36,363 nucleotides of DNA from an uncultured Clostridium sp. (GTDB taxonomy: Bacteria; Bacillota_I; Bacilli_A; RF39; UBA660). Positions 8,621 to 16,858 of the stretch are shown piece by piece (the first letter of the stretch is position 1; every line of letters begins with the position of its first letter). The notes below the pieces were generated by a model, which saw only the letters and a program-made list of their open reading frames with translations, did not search any database and was not told where the DNA came from. The stretch lies in NCBI GenBank assembly GCA_946402315.1, contig CAMIWC010000011.1:1-36363 (forward strand), given 5' to 3'. Made by a program: the position numbers and the translations under genes.

Positions 8621-10282
8621 CTAATTTACTTTAAAACAACTTCCACCAATAAATTCTCTTAGAATTGAATCATCTGGAATTTCTTCAGATGGTATTGGTA
8701 AAAATGTTTTTAACATATTTAATAATCTTTTAGCCTCTGGATAGTAATCACTATTATAATCTACTGAATATAACAAAGGCTCTACATAAGTTTTTAATAC
8801 TCCTAATTCATAATTTAAAGCAGTATTAAATATTACATTAGCTTCATCTTGATATGGGAAAATATATTTTTCTTCTCCCTCTCTAACATTCTTCCAAGCT
8901 TTTAATGTTTGTTCAACAGAATATCCTCTTGTTCTATTATCTCTAATTATTCTTCTTAGTAATCTATTATCAGCAGTTGAAATACGATTATGATTATCAA
9001 TACTTAACGCTGTTAATGGAGAGATATAAATCTTATATTTTTTGCTTCTAGGTATACTTTTTAATATCTCAGGATTAAGTCCATGAATACCTTCCATGAT
9101 AATAATATCGTTCTTTTCTAATTTTAATTTCTTAGTAAATTCTGGTTCCCCTTTAATAAAGTTAAATACAGGTCCCATTATTTCTTCTCCATTTAATAAT
9201 CTATCAATATTATCATCTAATAATTCTAAATTCATTGCTTCTAGACATTCATAATCATAAGATCCATCCGGTTTCTTAGGATTCTTTTCTCTAGGTACAA
9301 AATAATCATCCATTGTTATTTGAACTGGATTAATACCAAACATAGTTAAATAGTTAGTTAACTTCAATGAAGTAGTTGTTTTACCAGAAGATGATGGACC
9401 AGCTATTAGAATAACTTTAACTCTATCTTTATGTTCGTAAATATCTTTAGCTATTTCAATTAATCTATATGTTTTAATAGCTTCATCTATTCTAATAACA
9501 TCTCCTATTTTTCCACTACTAACCTTTTTATTAAGAGCAGAAGCATTTGGAACATTCATTATTCTAGCCCATTCTTGGTACTTATTATAAACATCAAATC
9601 TTTGTGGATGATGTTGATATTTACCAATTGCTCCTCCATTATAACGGTCTGGATACATTAAAACAAATCCTTTTTCATTAATGTATACTAGATCAAAATA
9701 CTTAAGTACTCCTGTTGATATAGGCATAATAGTAAAGAAGTAATCATACATATTACCAAGCTTATATAAAGTAATATAACTATTGGTATTATATTTAAGC
9801 ATTTCTACTTTATCATTATCTCCTAATTTTTCAAAATATTCCATGGCTTCAATTCTAGAAACATTTTTAGGAGTAATACTTAAATCTTGAGCAACTAACT
9901 CTTCCATTTTCTTTTTAATATCTTTAATTATTTCTTTAGTAAGAGTTAAATTAGTTTCAATATATAATCCTTTATCAATAGAATATCTAACATAGATCTT
10001 AGTACTTTTACCATATAATTCTTTAATAGCGTATATAGTCATAAATACTAATCCATTTAAATAGATTCTATTACCATTTCCTGTTAATAAATCATATATT
10101 TTTATTTTTCCACCTACAAGAATTGGTTCATTTAATTCTTTAAAGGCACCATTATGTTTAACAGCAATTATAGGAAATTCAAAACGATTTTGATAATCTT
10201 TAGTAACATCTAAATAGGAAGTTCCATAGGCAACTTCTTTTTCTTCATCAAAAATATCTATTTTCAAATCTTTCTCTATCAC
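8621..10282 (-). CDS. Uridine kinase-like nucleoside kinase with ThrRS-like N-terminal region
   Basis: This 553-aa protein has a C-terminal half with the P-loop GPSSSGKT (295-302) and the phosphoribulokinase/uridine kinase features [14 protein letters not shown] and GIHGLN. The N-terminal 270 residues contain [15 protein letters not shown] and other segments of the ThrRS/TGS-like region found in a family annotated as nucleoside kinase in Firmicutes. It may phosphorylate uridine/cytidine or a related substrate, but the true substrate of this two-part family is not well established. Translation starts with GTG at 10282, eight bases after AGGAGGG. It forms an operon with gap. Confidence 0.85.
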   Translation of the reverse strand: MIEKDLKIDIFDEEKEVAYGTSYLDVTKDYQNRFEFPIIAVKHNGAFKELNEPILVGGKIKIYDLLTGNGNRIYLNGLVFMTIYAIKELYGKSTKIYVRYSIDKGLYIETNLTLTKEIIKDIKKKMEELVAQDLSITPKNVSRIEAMEYFEKLGDNDKVEMLKYNTNSYITLYKLGNMYDYFFTIMPISTGVLKYFDLVYINEKGFVLMYPDRYNGGAIGKYQHHPQRFDVYNKYQEWARIMNVPNASALNKKVSSGKIGDVIRIDEAIKTYRLIEIAKDIYEHKDRVKVILIAGPSSSGKTTTSLKLTNYLTMFGINPVQITMDDYFVPREKNPKKPDGSYDYECLEAMNLELLDDNIDRLLNGEEIMGPVFNFIKGEPEFTKKLKLEKNDIIIMEGIHGLNPEILKSIPRSKKYKIYISPLTALSIDNHNRISTADNRLLRRIIRDNRTRGYSVEQTLKAWKNVREGEEKYIFPYQDEANVIFNTALNYELGVLKTYVEPLLYSVDYNSDYYPEAKRLLNMLKTFLPIPSEEIPDDSILREFIGGSCFKVN

Positions 10283-10305
10283 TTTTACCCTCCTATTCTA
10301 AGATA

Positions 10306-10314
10306 ATTCTATCA
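10306..10314 (-). promoter_or_regulatory. Extended -10 promoter for nucleoside kinase-gap
   Basis: TGATAGAAT on the minus strand, 24 bases upstream of the GTG start codon and directly after the whiA terminator T-tract. Confidence 0.5.
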
Positions 10315-10320
10315 TAAACA

Positions 10321-10347
10321 AAAAAAAGTAAATATCATTTTACTTTT
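10321..10347 (-). terminator. Terminator after whiA
   Basis: AAAAGTAAA-ATGATA-TTTACTTTT on the minus strand gives a 9-bp AT-rich stem running directly into more T residues. It lies 13 bases past the whiA stop. Confidence 0.7.
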
Positions 10348-10360
10348 ATTTTTAATTAGT

Positions 10361-11284
10361 TTACTTTATTTTGTCAGCAATTTCCTTTAATTTACGGAAA
10401 CGATGATTAAGTCCAGATTTAGTTATATGAGAATCAGTCTCCATAGATATTATCTCGCTTAATTCACTAAGAGATGTTTCTGGATATTTTTTACGATATG
10501 TAGCCGCTACTAGAAGTTTCTCATCTAAGATATCTAAACCAAGTTCTTTTTCTATTTTTTCAATGTCTCTTAATTGATTAAGACCAGTTTGAATAATCTT
10601 TTCAGTATTAGCTTGTTCACAATTATTAAGACGATTAATTACATTTTTCTCTTCTCTAAAGGCACGTATATTTTCATAATAAAGTACTGATTTATAAGCT
10701 TTAATTAATTTCAAAAAATCAGCAATCTTTTCTGAATCTTTTATATAAACCATGAACTTATTATCACGTAATAAAATCTTACAATTTAAATCAAATCCAT
10801 TAAGTAATCTTTGAATAAGTACTGATTCATATTTCTTATCAAATAAGAATTCTAGATGATATTGACTAGTTTGAGGATCATTAATACTTCCTTTAGCTAG
10901 AAAAGCACCTCTAATATAGGCTTTAATCTCATCATCTGAACCAATTATATATTCTTTAGGAGCATCTAAATAATTACCATCTTCATCTATTACTGATAAA
11001 TCTTTAAGAATATAATCTACTTTTTCATCTACTTCCATATAATAAACATTATTCTTATTAAATGTAGTATTTTGTTTAGTTTCCATTTTAGTATGAATAC
11101 CATATATTCTTTTTAAAAGAGCATATATTCTTTTTGCAGTAAACATATTTTCAGTATATAGAAGTAGATTGTCGTCTATCATATGTTCATTATTTCTAAT
11201 AAATCCCGATAATTCTGCGATGTATTCAGAATTAGATAAAGTAATATTACTTATTTCATCTTTAACATCAGTTGCGAAAGACAT
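10361..11284 (-). CDS. whiA: DNA-binding protein WhiA
   Basis: WhiA is a DNA-binding protein of Gram-positives. In Streptomyces it controls sporulation, and in Bacillus it affects cell division and chromosome segregation. This 307-aa copy starts with MSFATDVKDEISNI, has the homing-endonuclease-like part around AYIRGAFLAKGSIN, and ends with a helix-turn-helix region (SLSELSEIISMETDSHITKS, then GLNHRFRKL). The ATG at 11284 is preferred to one at 11290, because AGGA of GATGAGGAAT is six bases from the former and touches the latter. The gene overlaps the end of yvcK by 17 bases, a conserved neighbour pair. The rapZ gene that normally precedes yvcK is not present here. Confidence 0.95.
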   Translation of the reverse strand: MSFATDVKDEISNITLSNSEYIAELSGFIRNNEHMIDDNLLLYTENMFTAKRIYALLKRIYGIHTKMETKQNTTFNKNNVYYMEVDEKVDYILKDLSVIDEDGNYLDAPKEYIIGSDDEIKAYIRGAFLAKGSINDPQTSQYHLEFLFDKKYESVLIQRLLNGFDLNCKILLRDNKFMVYIKDSEKIADFLKLIKAYKSVLYYENIRAFREEKNVINRLNNCEQANTEKIIQTGLNQLRDIEKIEKELGLDILDEKLLVAATYRKKYPETSLSELSEIISMETDSHITKSGLNHRFRKLKEIADKIK

Positions 11285-12236
11285 GATCATTCCTCATCAT
11301 ATAAGAGAATATTAAACTAGCTAAGAGAATACTATTATGTTTTAAAGTACCTCTTTCATCTAATTCAATTAAATCTCCTTCTATTAATTTAACTTTCAAT
11401 TTCTTTAATTCATCATGATCTATATTAACTTTATCTTTTTCTTCCTTACGATGATATTTATCAAGCATTTCTTGAGATATTTTAGTATTACTTGCAATAA
11501 CTACATCAATAGGTCTAACTAAGTATTTATTAAGTACTTTTAAATGATCACTTACATTAAAACCATCTGTCTCTCCTGGTTGTGTCATAGCATTACATAT
11601 GTACATTATTTTAGCATTACTTCTCTTAATAGCTTTCTTCATATCTTTGCCAATTATATTAGGTAATAAACTAGTATAAATACTACCAACACTTAATATT
11701 ATTAAATCTGCTTCTTCTACAGCTTTAATAGCTTCTTTAGTTATATGTGGTTCTTCTTTATAGTAAAGATTTGTTTTAATATCATTATTAGCAGTTATTT
11801 CTTCTTCACCTTCAATAATATCTCCATTAATTGTCTCAGCTATAATAGTTAAATTGTCTTCAGATATAGGATATACTTTATGACGTACATCTAATAATTC
11901 ACTTAAATGTCTAATCGCAGTACATAAACTACCAGTTCTTTTAATATCAGCAACTAAGAATAAGTTCCCTAAAGCATGTCCATTTAAATCACTAGAAGTA
12001 TCAAATCTATAATTCATTAAGTCTCTAATTTCTGAACTAGTACTAGATAGATTAGTAATTACTTGTCTGATATCCCCCACCGCAGGAATATGGAATTCAT
12101 CTCTTAATCTACCAGTAGAACGTCCATTATCAGATACCGAAATAATTGCAGTAATATCTACTGGGAAATCTTTAAGTCCTCGAAGAACATAACTTATTCC
12201 TGTTCCTCCTCCAAATACAACAACTTTTTTATTCAT
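11268..12236 (-). CDS. yvcK: YvcK/CofD-like protein (gluconeogenesis factor family)
   Basis: This 322-aa member of the CofD-like YvcK family is needed in Bacillus for growth on gluconeogenic carbon sources and for peptidoglycan-synthase localisation. It starts with VVVFGGGTGISYVLRGLKDF and continues with SVSDNGRSTGRLR and PAVGDIRQVI, the family's nucleotide-sugar-binding signatures. The HALGNLFLVA segment and the SIYTSLLPNI segment are also family-typical. GGTGAT precedes the ATG. It is the first gene of a two-gene unit with whiA, with which it overlaps by 17 bases. It has its own extended -10 near 12257. Confidence 0.93.
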   Translation of the reverse strand: MNKKVVVFGGGTGISYVLRGLKDFPVDITAIISVSDNGRSTGRLRDEFHIPAVGDIRQVITNLSSTSSEIRDLMNYRFDTSSDLNGHALGNLFLVADIKRTGSLCTAIRHLSELLDVRHKVYPISEDNLTIIAETINGDIIEGEEEITANNDIKTNLYYKEEPHITKEAIKAVEEADLIILSVGSIYTSLLPNIIGKDMKKAIKRSNAKIMYICNAMTQPGETDGFNVSDHLKVLNKYLVRPIDVVIASNTKISQEMLDKYHRKEEKDKVNIDHDELKKLKVKLIEGDLIELDERGTLKHNSILLASLIFSYMMRNDHVFRN

Positions 12237-12256
12237 ACCATCACCATCTTTATATT

Positions 12257-12265
12257 ATTTTAACA
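12257..12265 (-). promoter_or_regulatory. Extended -10 promoter for yvcK-whiA
   Basis: TGTTAAAAT on the minus strand, about 20 bases upstream of the yvcK start, giving a very short leader. It sits just past the T-rich tract that ends the upstream gene. Confidence 0.5.
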
Positions 12266-12270
12266 AATTA

Positions 12271-12300
12271 TAAAAATAAAATAAAGGTTCAAAGAACCCT
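12271..12300 (-). terminator. Probable terminator overlapping the stop of the 216-aa gene
   Basis: AAGGGTTC-TTT-GAACCTT on the minus strand forms a short stem with one bulged base, followed by TTATTTTATTTTT. The hairpin includes the TGA stop codon of the 216-aa gene. Confidence 0.55.
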
Positions 12301-12939
12301 TATTAATATCATAAATGCATAGGCCATTATCGCAAATACAGCCAGTATAATTGGATAGAAAACTATATCTATAAATGCAGCTTGTCTGTTACTTAATTCA
12401 TCTTTTGGAATACCCATAGCTGGATCTTCTTTAATAGTATTAGGTTTTCCATAAGTACCTAAACTTTTTACTACTGATTTGGTATTAGTTCTATTTCTAC
12501 TTTGAGCCTCTTTTAGATGAACAAGATAATCATTATAGTATATATTATTTTTTCCTTCTACAATTACATCACGATAATAACTATCTCCTTCAGTAGCTTT
12601 AAGAATAGCACTGTCCATTTGTAATGGATCATAATGTTCTCTTAAATAATCATTAGAAACCTTTGTATAATCCATAAAAGTAGTAGGTATAGAATAATAA
12701 GTACCAGCTGCTAATTTAGCAAGATCAGTAATATTTTTTTCTCTACCATCTTCAGTCAATTCAGGAGAAAAACTAGAAAAGACAAACATGTCATCAGAAT
12801 AAACTATTTTAGATGGTCTAACTTCTACAACGTATCCTTTATTATGGAAAGAATGCATTACGTGATCTAATTCTAAAAAGATATCCCTAATTCTTTCAGG
12901 ATCTTTTTCATATGAAAAACGTTGTTCTAATGTTTCCAT
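12289..12939 (-). CDS. Tail-anchored protein of unknown function
   Basis: This 216-aa protein is not recognised. The first 190 residues are polar and probably cytosolic, with an acidic and aromatic N-terminus (RFSYEKDPERIRDIFLELD) and a region TYYSIPTTFMDYT around 80-92. Residues about 192-214 form a single hydrophobic helix (YPIILAVFAIMAYAFMILI), so the protein should be tail-anchored with its bulk in the cytoplasm. AGGTGAT precedes the ATG, and a near-perfect extended -10 lies 30 bases upstream. It sits between sigH and yvcK, where no gene of this kind occurs in Bacillus, and appears monocistronic. No function can be assigned from sequence alone. Confidence 0.8.
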   Translation of the reverse strand: METLEQRFSYEKDPERIRDIFLELDHVMHSFHNKGYVVEVRPSKIVYSDDMFVFSSFSPELTEDGREKNITDLAKLAAGTYYSIPTTFMDYTKVSNDYLREHYDPLQMDSAILKATEGDSYYRDVIVEGKNNIYYNDYLVHLKEAQSRNRTNTKSVVKSLGTYGKPNTIKEDPAMGIPKDELSNRQAAFIDIVFYPIILAVFAIMAYAFMILIRVL

Positions 12940-12969
12940 AACATCACCTACTAATCCTATTCTAAAAAA

Positions 12970-12978
12970 ATTATATCA
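12970..12978 (-). promoter_or_regulatory. Extended -10 promoter for the 216-aa gene
   Basis: TGATATAAT on the minus strand, a perfect TGnTATAAT, 30 bases upstream of the start codon. It overlaps nothing except the region just after the sigH stop. No clear terminator hairpin separates it from sigH. Confidence 0.65.
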
Positions 12979-12981
12979 AAC

Positions 12982-13554
12982 TTATATTCTCTCTTGGATA
13001 TAATTGACTAATTTTTTCTTAATTATACGCCAACTATTGTCAACTGATTTATAAGGAATAGCTAAAAGTAAAGATATTTCTTTATTACTAAAATTATTAA
13101 CTTTTAATTCATAAATAGTAGAGTCTTTACTACTTAATTCATATTTAAAATTATAAATAAGGCTTTCATAATAATTAGATAGGACCTTTTCTTCAACTAA
13201 GTCTTTCTTATCATATAAAGCTTCCTCTAAAAATAATTCGTTTTCAAAAATATCATCAGAAATAGACTTAGACAATGTAAGTATTAAATTCTTCCCACGT
13301 GAACATTTCTTTATATGTTTATACATTTCTCTTTTTATTAAAACTAAGGCATAAGTATAAAAAATGCAATTTCTTCTTTCTGTAAAAGAATTAATCGCAT
13401 TTAATAAACCTAATATACCTTCTTGGATAAGTTCATCTTTATCCATATTATATGATGGGTACTTTTTCATACATACGTCAGCCATACTTTTAATTATAGG
13501 TATATATTTATCTATCATTAAATAGTAAGCATCTTCCGACTTTTCCTCAATCAT
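12982..13554 (-). CDS. sigH: Sigma-70 family sigma factor, SigH (Spo0H) orthologue
   Basis: This 190-aa sigma factor has region 2 features (DELIQEGILGLLNAINSF then FYTYALVLIKREMYKHIKK) and a C-terminal region 4 helix-turn-helix (FSNKEISLLLAIPYKSVDNS, then WRIIKKKL) of the SigH type. Its place downstream of cysS-mrnC-rlmB matches the Bacillus sigH locus. Coordinates use the first ATG, but that start has no Shine-Dalgarno. The same frame stays open upstream and encodes NDYELLY just before MIEE, which resembles the normal SigH N-terminus. A likely true start is the ATT codon at 13590, six bases after a run of six G; there is no ATG, GTG or TTG in that extension. The regulon is unknown. Confidence 0.87.
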   Translation of the reverse strand: MIEEKSEDAYYLMIDKYIPIIKSMADVCMKKYPSYNMDKDELIQEGILGLLNAINSFTERRNCIFYTYALVLIKREMYKHIKKCSRGKNLILTLSKSISDDIFENELFLEEALYDKKDLVEEKVLSNYYESLIYNFKYELSSKDSTIYELKVNNFSNKEISLLLAIPYKSVDNSWRIIKKKLVNYIQERI

Positions 13555-13574
13555 ATATAAAAGTTCATAATCAT
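13551..13574 (-). other. Possible seven-codon leader ORF overlapping sigH start
   Basis: ATG at 13574 reads MIMNFYI then TGA, with AGGA six bases upstream of the ATG. Its stop overlaps the sigH ATG (13554) as ATGA. It could feed ribosomes to that ATG by coupling. It is an alternative to an ATT start at 13590 and could equally be chance. Confidence 0.25.
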
Positions 13575-13601
13575 TAAGATTCCTATAAATAGTAATCCCC
13601 C

Positions 13602-14300
13602 CTATTTTTTAGAACGCATCACCTCATAAATCATAATTCCGGCAGCAACAGATGCATTCAAACTATTGATTTTTCCATACATAGGGATTTTAGCAATAAA
13701 GTCACATGCATTAAACATAGACTTAGACATTCCAGATCCTTCACTACCTATTACTAAAGCAATCTTACCACTATAGTCTATCTCACGATAATCAGTACTA
13801 TTTTCCATCGCAGTACCAACTATCCAGAACCCTTCTTTTTTTAATTTTTCTACTGTTTGACTAAGATTAGTTACCATAGCAATACGAACATTTTCTAAAG
13901 CTCCTGCACTTGTTTTCATAACAGTAGAATTAACTGATACACTTCTATCTTTTGGAATAATAATTCCACTTATTCCCGCTGCTTCACAAGTACGAATAAT
14001 CGCACCTAAATTATGAGTATCTTCTAAGTGATCAAGTATAACTACTTTAGCATCTTCTTCATAGATAAAATCTTCTAGGTCTGAATACTTAAAATCCTCT
14101 ATGTCTAGGATTATACCTTGATGAGAATATTTATCAAACTTAGAAAATTCTCTTTTAGATAGTTCTTCAACCTTATAATTACCTTTTTCTATTAAAGAAA
14201 GTATACTTTTATCATCAAAATCTTCTCTAATTATTATTTTATATACTTTTTTATTATTGTTTATTACTTCTTTAGCAACATTTCTTCCATATACTAACAT
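13602..14300 (-). CDS. rlmB: 23S rRNA 2'-O-ribose methyltransferase RlmB (TrmH/SpoU family)
   Basis: This 232-aa SPOUT enzyme corresponds to the one that 2'-O-methylates G2251 of 23S rRNA in E. coli. It has the short N-terminal substrate-binding domain beginning MLVYGRNVAKEVI and the knotted catalytic domain with LDHLEDTHNLGAIIRTCEAA (motif 1). The motif 2/3 segments are ALVIGSEGSGMS and IPMYGKINSLNASVAAGIM. AGGAGAG at the end of mrnC provides the Shine-Dalgarno, and the start lies two bases after the mrnC stop. The TAG stop is immediately followed by the G-run upstream of sigH. The conserved mrnC-rlmB-sigH order strengthens the orthology call. The yacP gene found between rlmB and sigH in Bacillus is missing. 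Confidence 0.93.
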   Translation of the reverse strand: MLVYGRNVAKEVINNNKKVYKIIIREDFDDKSILSLIEKGNYKVEELSKREFSKFDKYSHQGIILDIEDFKYSDLEDFIYEEDAKVVILDHLEDTHNLGAIIRTCEAAGISGIIIPKDRSVSVNSTVMKTSAGALENVRIAMVTNLSQTVEKLKKEGFWIVGTAMENSTDYREIDYSGKIALVIGSEGSGMSKSMFNACDFIAKIPMYGKINSLNASVAAGIMIYEVMRSKK

Positions 14301-14302
14301 AA

Positions 14303-14677
14303 TTACTCTCCTAATATATATTTCATTATTTCATCTATTCTATCTTTATTATTACTTAGTTCTAAATAACCAATAAGTGCTTCTAAAGCAGTCGCATATC
14401 TATACGTAACAACATCACAATTCTTAGGATGAGTTTTACTACTATTATTACGAGCACGTTTAATTATAGATAGTTCTTCTTCAGTAAAAAAGTTATTATC
14501 TAACATCTCATTTATATACTTTGCTTGTCCTTTAGCAGATACATATTTTAATGATTCAGTTTGAAGATCATTAACATTAGCAATACCCTTCATAATTAAA
14601 TATTTCCTAATATAATCTTCATAAATAGTATCTCCTAAATAAGCTAGAACTAATACATTAATTTCATTTATATTCAT
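14303..14677 (-). CDS. mrnC: Mini-ribonuclease 3
   Basis: This 124-aa RNase III-like catalytic domain lacks a dsRNA-binding domain. In Bacillus it processes the 3' and 5' ends of 23S rRNA precursor. The signature NVLVLAYLGDTIYEDYIRKY carries the conserved aspartate and glutamate near the N-terminus. The segments VSAKGQAKYINEML, RARNNSSKTHPKN and ALEALIGYLEL follow in family order. GAGAGGT precedes the ATG. It is probably the first gene of an mrnC-rlmB-sigH unit, with an extended -10 at 14703. In Bacillus it directly follows cysS; here two other genes have been placed in between. Confidence 0.95.
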   Translation of the reverse strand: MNINEINVLVLAYLGDTIYEDYIRKYLIMKGIANVNDLQTESLKYVSAKGQAKYINEMLDNNFFTEEELSIIKRARNNSSKTHPKNCDVVTYRYATALEALIGYLELSNNKDRIDEIMKYILGE

Positions 14678-14702
14678 ATAAACCTCTCAACAAGAATACT
14701 CT

Positions 14703-14711
14703 ATCATAACA
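14703..14711 (-). promoter_or_regulatory. Extended -10 promoter for mrnC-rlmB-sigH
   Basis: TGTTATGAT on the minus strand, 25 bases upstream of the mrnC start and just past the T-tract of the preceding terminator. Confidence 0.5.
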
Positions 14712-14718
14712 ATACTAA

Positions 14719-14741
14719 TAAAAAAAGAGCATTAAGCTCTT
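14719..14741 (-). terminator. Terminator after the zinc-ribbon membrane protein gene
   Basis: AAGAGC-TTAAT-GCTCTT on the minus strand followed by seven or eight T. The stem begins at the TAA stop codon of the 474-aa gene. Confidence 0.8.
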
Positions 14742-16164
14742 ATATATTTTCTGTGATAGGTACAATATACCATTTATCTTCTATTTGTACTACCCAAAAT
14801 TCTACATTATTAGTAGTTCTTTCATCTGTAATTAAAGTTTGTTCTACAAAAATATGTTTATAATTAGTAATTTCTGGTATATTTTCTAGACCACAATAAG
14901 TACCTAACATAGTAGTTTTAATACTATCTTGATCTACCGAATTAACTACTTCTGTAGAAGTAATTTTATATTCTATTTTTAAAGATTCATATATATTTAA
15001 TGCCGCTAAAGAAACTGCAACTTCATTATTAACATTTTCATCAGCTCTAGTACAAGGTACATAAGTATTTAACAATTTATCTTTATCCTTTTTATTTAAA
15101 GCAGCATAATACTCTTCTATTGGAGTTTCATATGTATCTTCTTTTATAGTTTCTTTCTTCATAAAGAAGAAATAATATATACCTGCAACTGCTAACATTA
15201 AGATAAGAATAATAAAGAATGTAGGTAAGAATGATTTTTTCTTTTTATTCTTCTTTCCACTAGAAGAAAAATCTTCATCATTAATATAATCTCTAGCTAA
15301 TAAATCTGGTTTAGGTTCCATCTTTTGTTTTTCTAATTTTTCTGCTTCTTCTCTAACAATTCTTTCTGCTTCTTGTTTAGCAAGAATTGCTTTATTGTCT
15401 TCATTCTTCTTTTCTGCTTCTTCATACATAGATGTTAATAAACTAGGATCTATTTCACCAACAGTAGCTTCTGGTAATACTACTTGTTGAACTACTTCTT
15501 CTACTGGGGTTTCTTCTTCAACTACTTGAACAGATACACTTTCAATATCAGTATTAATTAGATTTTCAGCAGATACTTCTTCTATACCATTAGATACTTC
15601 TATAACTGTATTAGCATTTAATACTGGTTCAGTATTAGGAGCTTCTTCAACTATAGTTTCTTGTACTGGTTCAGGTACTACCTCTTCTACAGTAGATGTT
15701 TCAACAGGAGTTGGAATTACTGCTTCTACTGGTTGTTCTACTTTAGGAAGAGCTTCAACAACTGGTTCGCTAAATGATGGTTCTTCTGCTTGTACTTGAA
15801 CTTCTTCAACTACAGTTGCAGGAACTTCAGTAACTTTAACTTCTTCTGCGGCAGGAGTAGATACTTCAACAACTGGTGCTTGTTCAACTATAGGTAATGT
15901 TTCTACTACAGGTTCACTGAAGGAAGAAATTTCTACTTTTTGAACAGGAGTTTCTACTGTTTCTATTACTGGTGCTTGTTCAACTACTGGTGATTGTGGT
16001 TGTTCTTCAGTTAGATCCAATGTTTCTATTTCTTCAATTGGAGTTGTTACTGCTTCTACTACATTATCATTTTGAACTAATTCTGGTAATGCTGTTCCAC
16101 AATGACTACATACAGTAGAATTATCATCTGATAACATTCCACAAGTAGGACATAATTTACTCAT
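14740..16164 (-). CDS. Zinc-ribbon membrane protein with Pro/Val/Glu-rich stretch
   Basis: This 474-aa protein begins with a zinc ribbon (C5-x2-C8 and C19-x2-C22). A long acidic low-complexity region (about 27-240) follows, with repeated PVVEQAPV-type units, then a predicted coiled coil rich in E, K and A (244-282). A lysine cluster and one transmembrane helix follow (about 312-335). The last 140 residues are then extracellular and fold-like, ending VEFWVVQIEDKWYIVP. The start at 16164 is chosen because GAGGTGG is six bases upstream; an in-frame TTG at 16170 is less likely. The architecture suggests a surface-exposed sensor or adaptor with a cytosolic metal-binding head, but no function is known. 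It interrupts the cysS-mrnC neighbourhood seen in Bacillus. Confidence 0.85.
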   Translation of the reverse strand: MSKLCPTCGMLSDDNSTVCSHCGTALPELVQNDNVVEAVTTPIEEIETLDLTEEQPQSPVVEQAPVIETVETPVQKVEISSFSEPVVETLPIVEQAPVVEVSTPAAEEVKVTEVPATVVEEVQVQAEEPSFSEPVVEALPKVEQPVEAVIPTPVETSTVEEVVPEPVQETIVEEAPNTEPVLNANTVIEVSNGIEEVSAENLINTDIESVSVQVVEEETPVEEVVQQVVLPEATVGEIDPSLLTSMYEEAEKKNEDNKAILAKQEAERIVREEAEKLEKQKMEPKPDLLARDYINDEDFSSSGKKNKKKKSFLPTFFIILILMLAVAGIYYFFFMKKETIKEDTYETPIEEYYAALNKKDKDKLLNTYVPCTRADENVNNEVAVSLAALNIYESLKIEYKITSTEVVNSVDQDSIKTTMLGTYCGLENIPEITNYKHIFVEQTLITDERTTNNVEFWVVQIEDKWYIVPITENI

Positions 16165-16188
16165 TTCCAACCACCTCTATCGTAATTA

Positions 16189-16217
16189 AATATACTATAA
16201 TATTTGAAATTAAACAA
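16189..16217 (-). promoter_or_regulatory. Promoter for the zinc-ribbon membrane protein gene
   Basis: A -35 TTGTTT (16212-16217) and -10 TATATT (16189-16194) are separated by 17 bases on the minus strand, 25 bases upstream of the start. It is one of few promoters here lacking the TG extension. Confidence 0.4.
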
Positions 16218-16218
16218 T

Positions 16219-16251
16219 AAAAAAGAATATTACTATACTAATAATATTCTT
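16219..16251 (-). terminator. Terminator of the gltX-cysS-YugP-like operon
   Basis: AAGAATATTA pairs with TAATATTCTT (10 bp, 9-base loop) on the minus strand, followed by T residues. The stem overlaps the stop codon of the 202-aa gene. Confidence 0.75.
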
Positions 16252-16858
16252 ATTTAAGTAAATTAAAAGACAAATTATTATATAAAATTATAACCGTATA
16301 ACTATATATTTTTTCTATATCTTTATCATTTATTTTATATTCTTTTTTAATAATGTCTATATCATTATTAATTATATCTATTGATTTCTTTAGATTAATA
16401 TATTTGAATACTAAACATGCTAGTAAAAAGATCATACCAAATGTAAGAAACACTCCATCTAATAAATAGATACAAATACAACATAATAGTACCGCTATCT
16501 TATTAATATATTTTACTAGTAAAAAGATAAATCTATTACCACTATTTGTTACTACTGCATCAATTGCTAAAGCCATAGAATTAGCAATAGAAGAAACGGT
16601 GTTACTATCATAATCTCTATCATCTAATCTAATCGCATTTCTTCTAATATCATAATGACTTCTTCTATTATTGTTTGTTTTAACAAGATAAATATTAGTT
16701 TTATTATTCTTTAATATCGATTGAGCAATAGTAATAGAATTAGTCTTTTTACTATTTACTTCTTCTTTATTATTTAGAATTAATAAATATCTAAATTGAT
16801 AATAAAGTGAGTAAACAAATAATAATAGAAATATTACTACTAAAACTCCATAAAACAT
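16250..16858 (-). CDS. YugP-like membrane protein lacking the protease motif
   Basis: This 202-aa membrane protein has one N-terminal helix (about 4-26) and two later helices (about 108-152). Residues 40-105 resemble the YugP family of zinc metallopeptidases: ITIAQSILKNNKTNIYLVK, then SHYDIRRNAIRLDDRDYDSN, matching the family's DHYDPR..VRLS segment. Where YugP has the metal-binding HEVGH, this protein reads NSMAL just before AID, so it should be catalytically dead. The start overlaps the cysS stop as TAATG, implying coupled translation. It could act as an inactive regulator or scaffold; this is inferred. The alignment was done by eye and covers one conserved region only. Confidence 0.6.
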   Translation of the reverse strand: MFYGVLVVIFLLLFVYSLYYQFRYLLILNNKEEVNSKKTNSITIAQSILKNNKTNIYLVKTNNNRRSHYDIRRNAIRLDDRDYDSNTVSSIANSMALAIDAVVTNSGNRFIFLLVKYINKIAVLLCCICIYLLDGVFLTFGMIFLLACLVFKYINLKKSIDIINNDIDIIKKEYKINDKDIEKIYSYTVIILYNNLSFNLLK

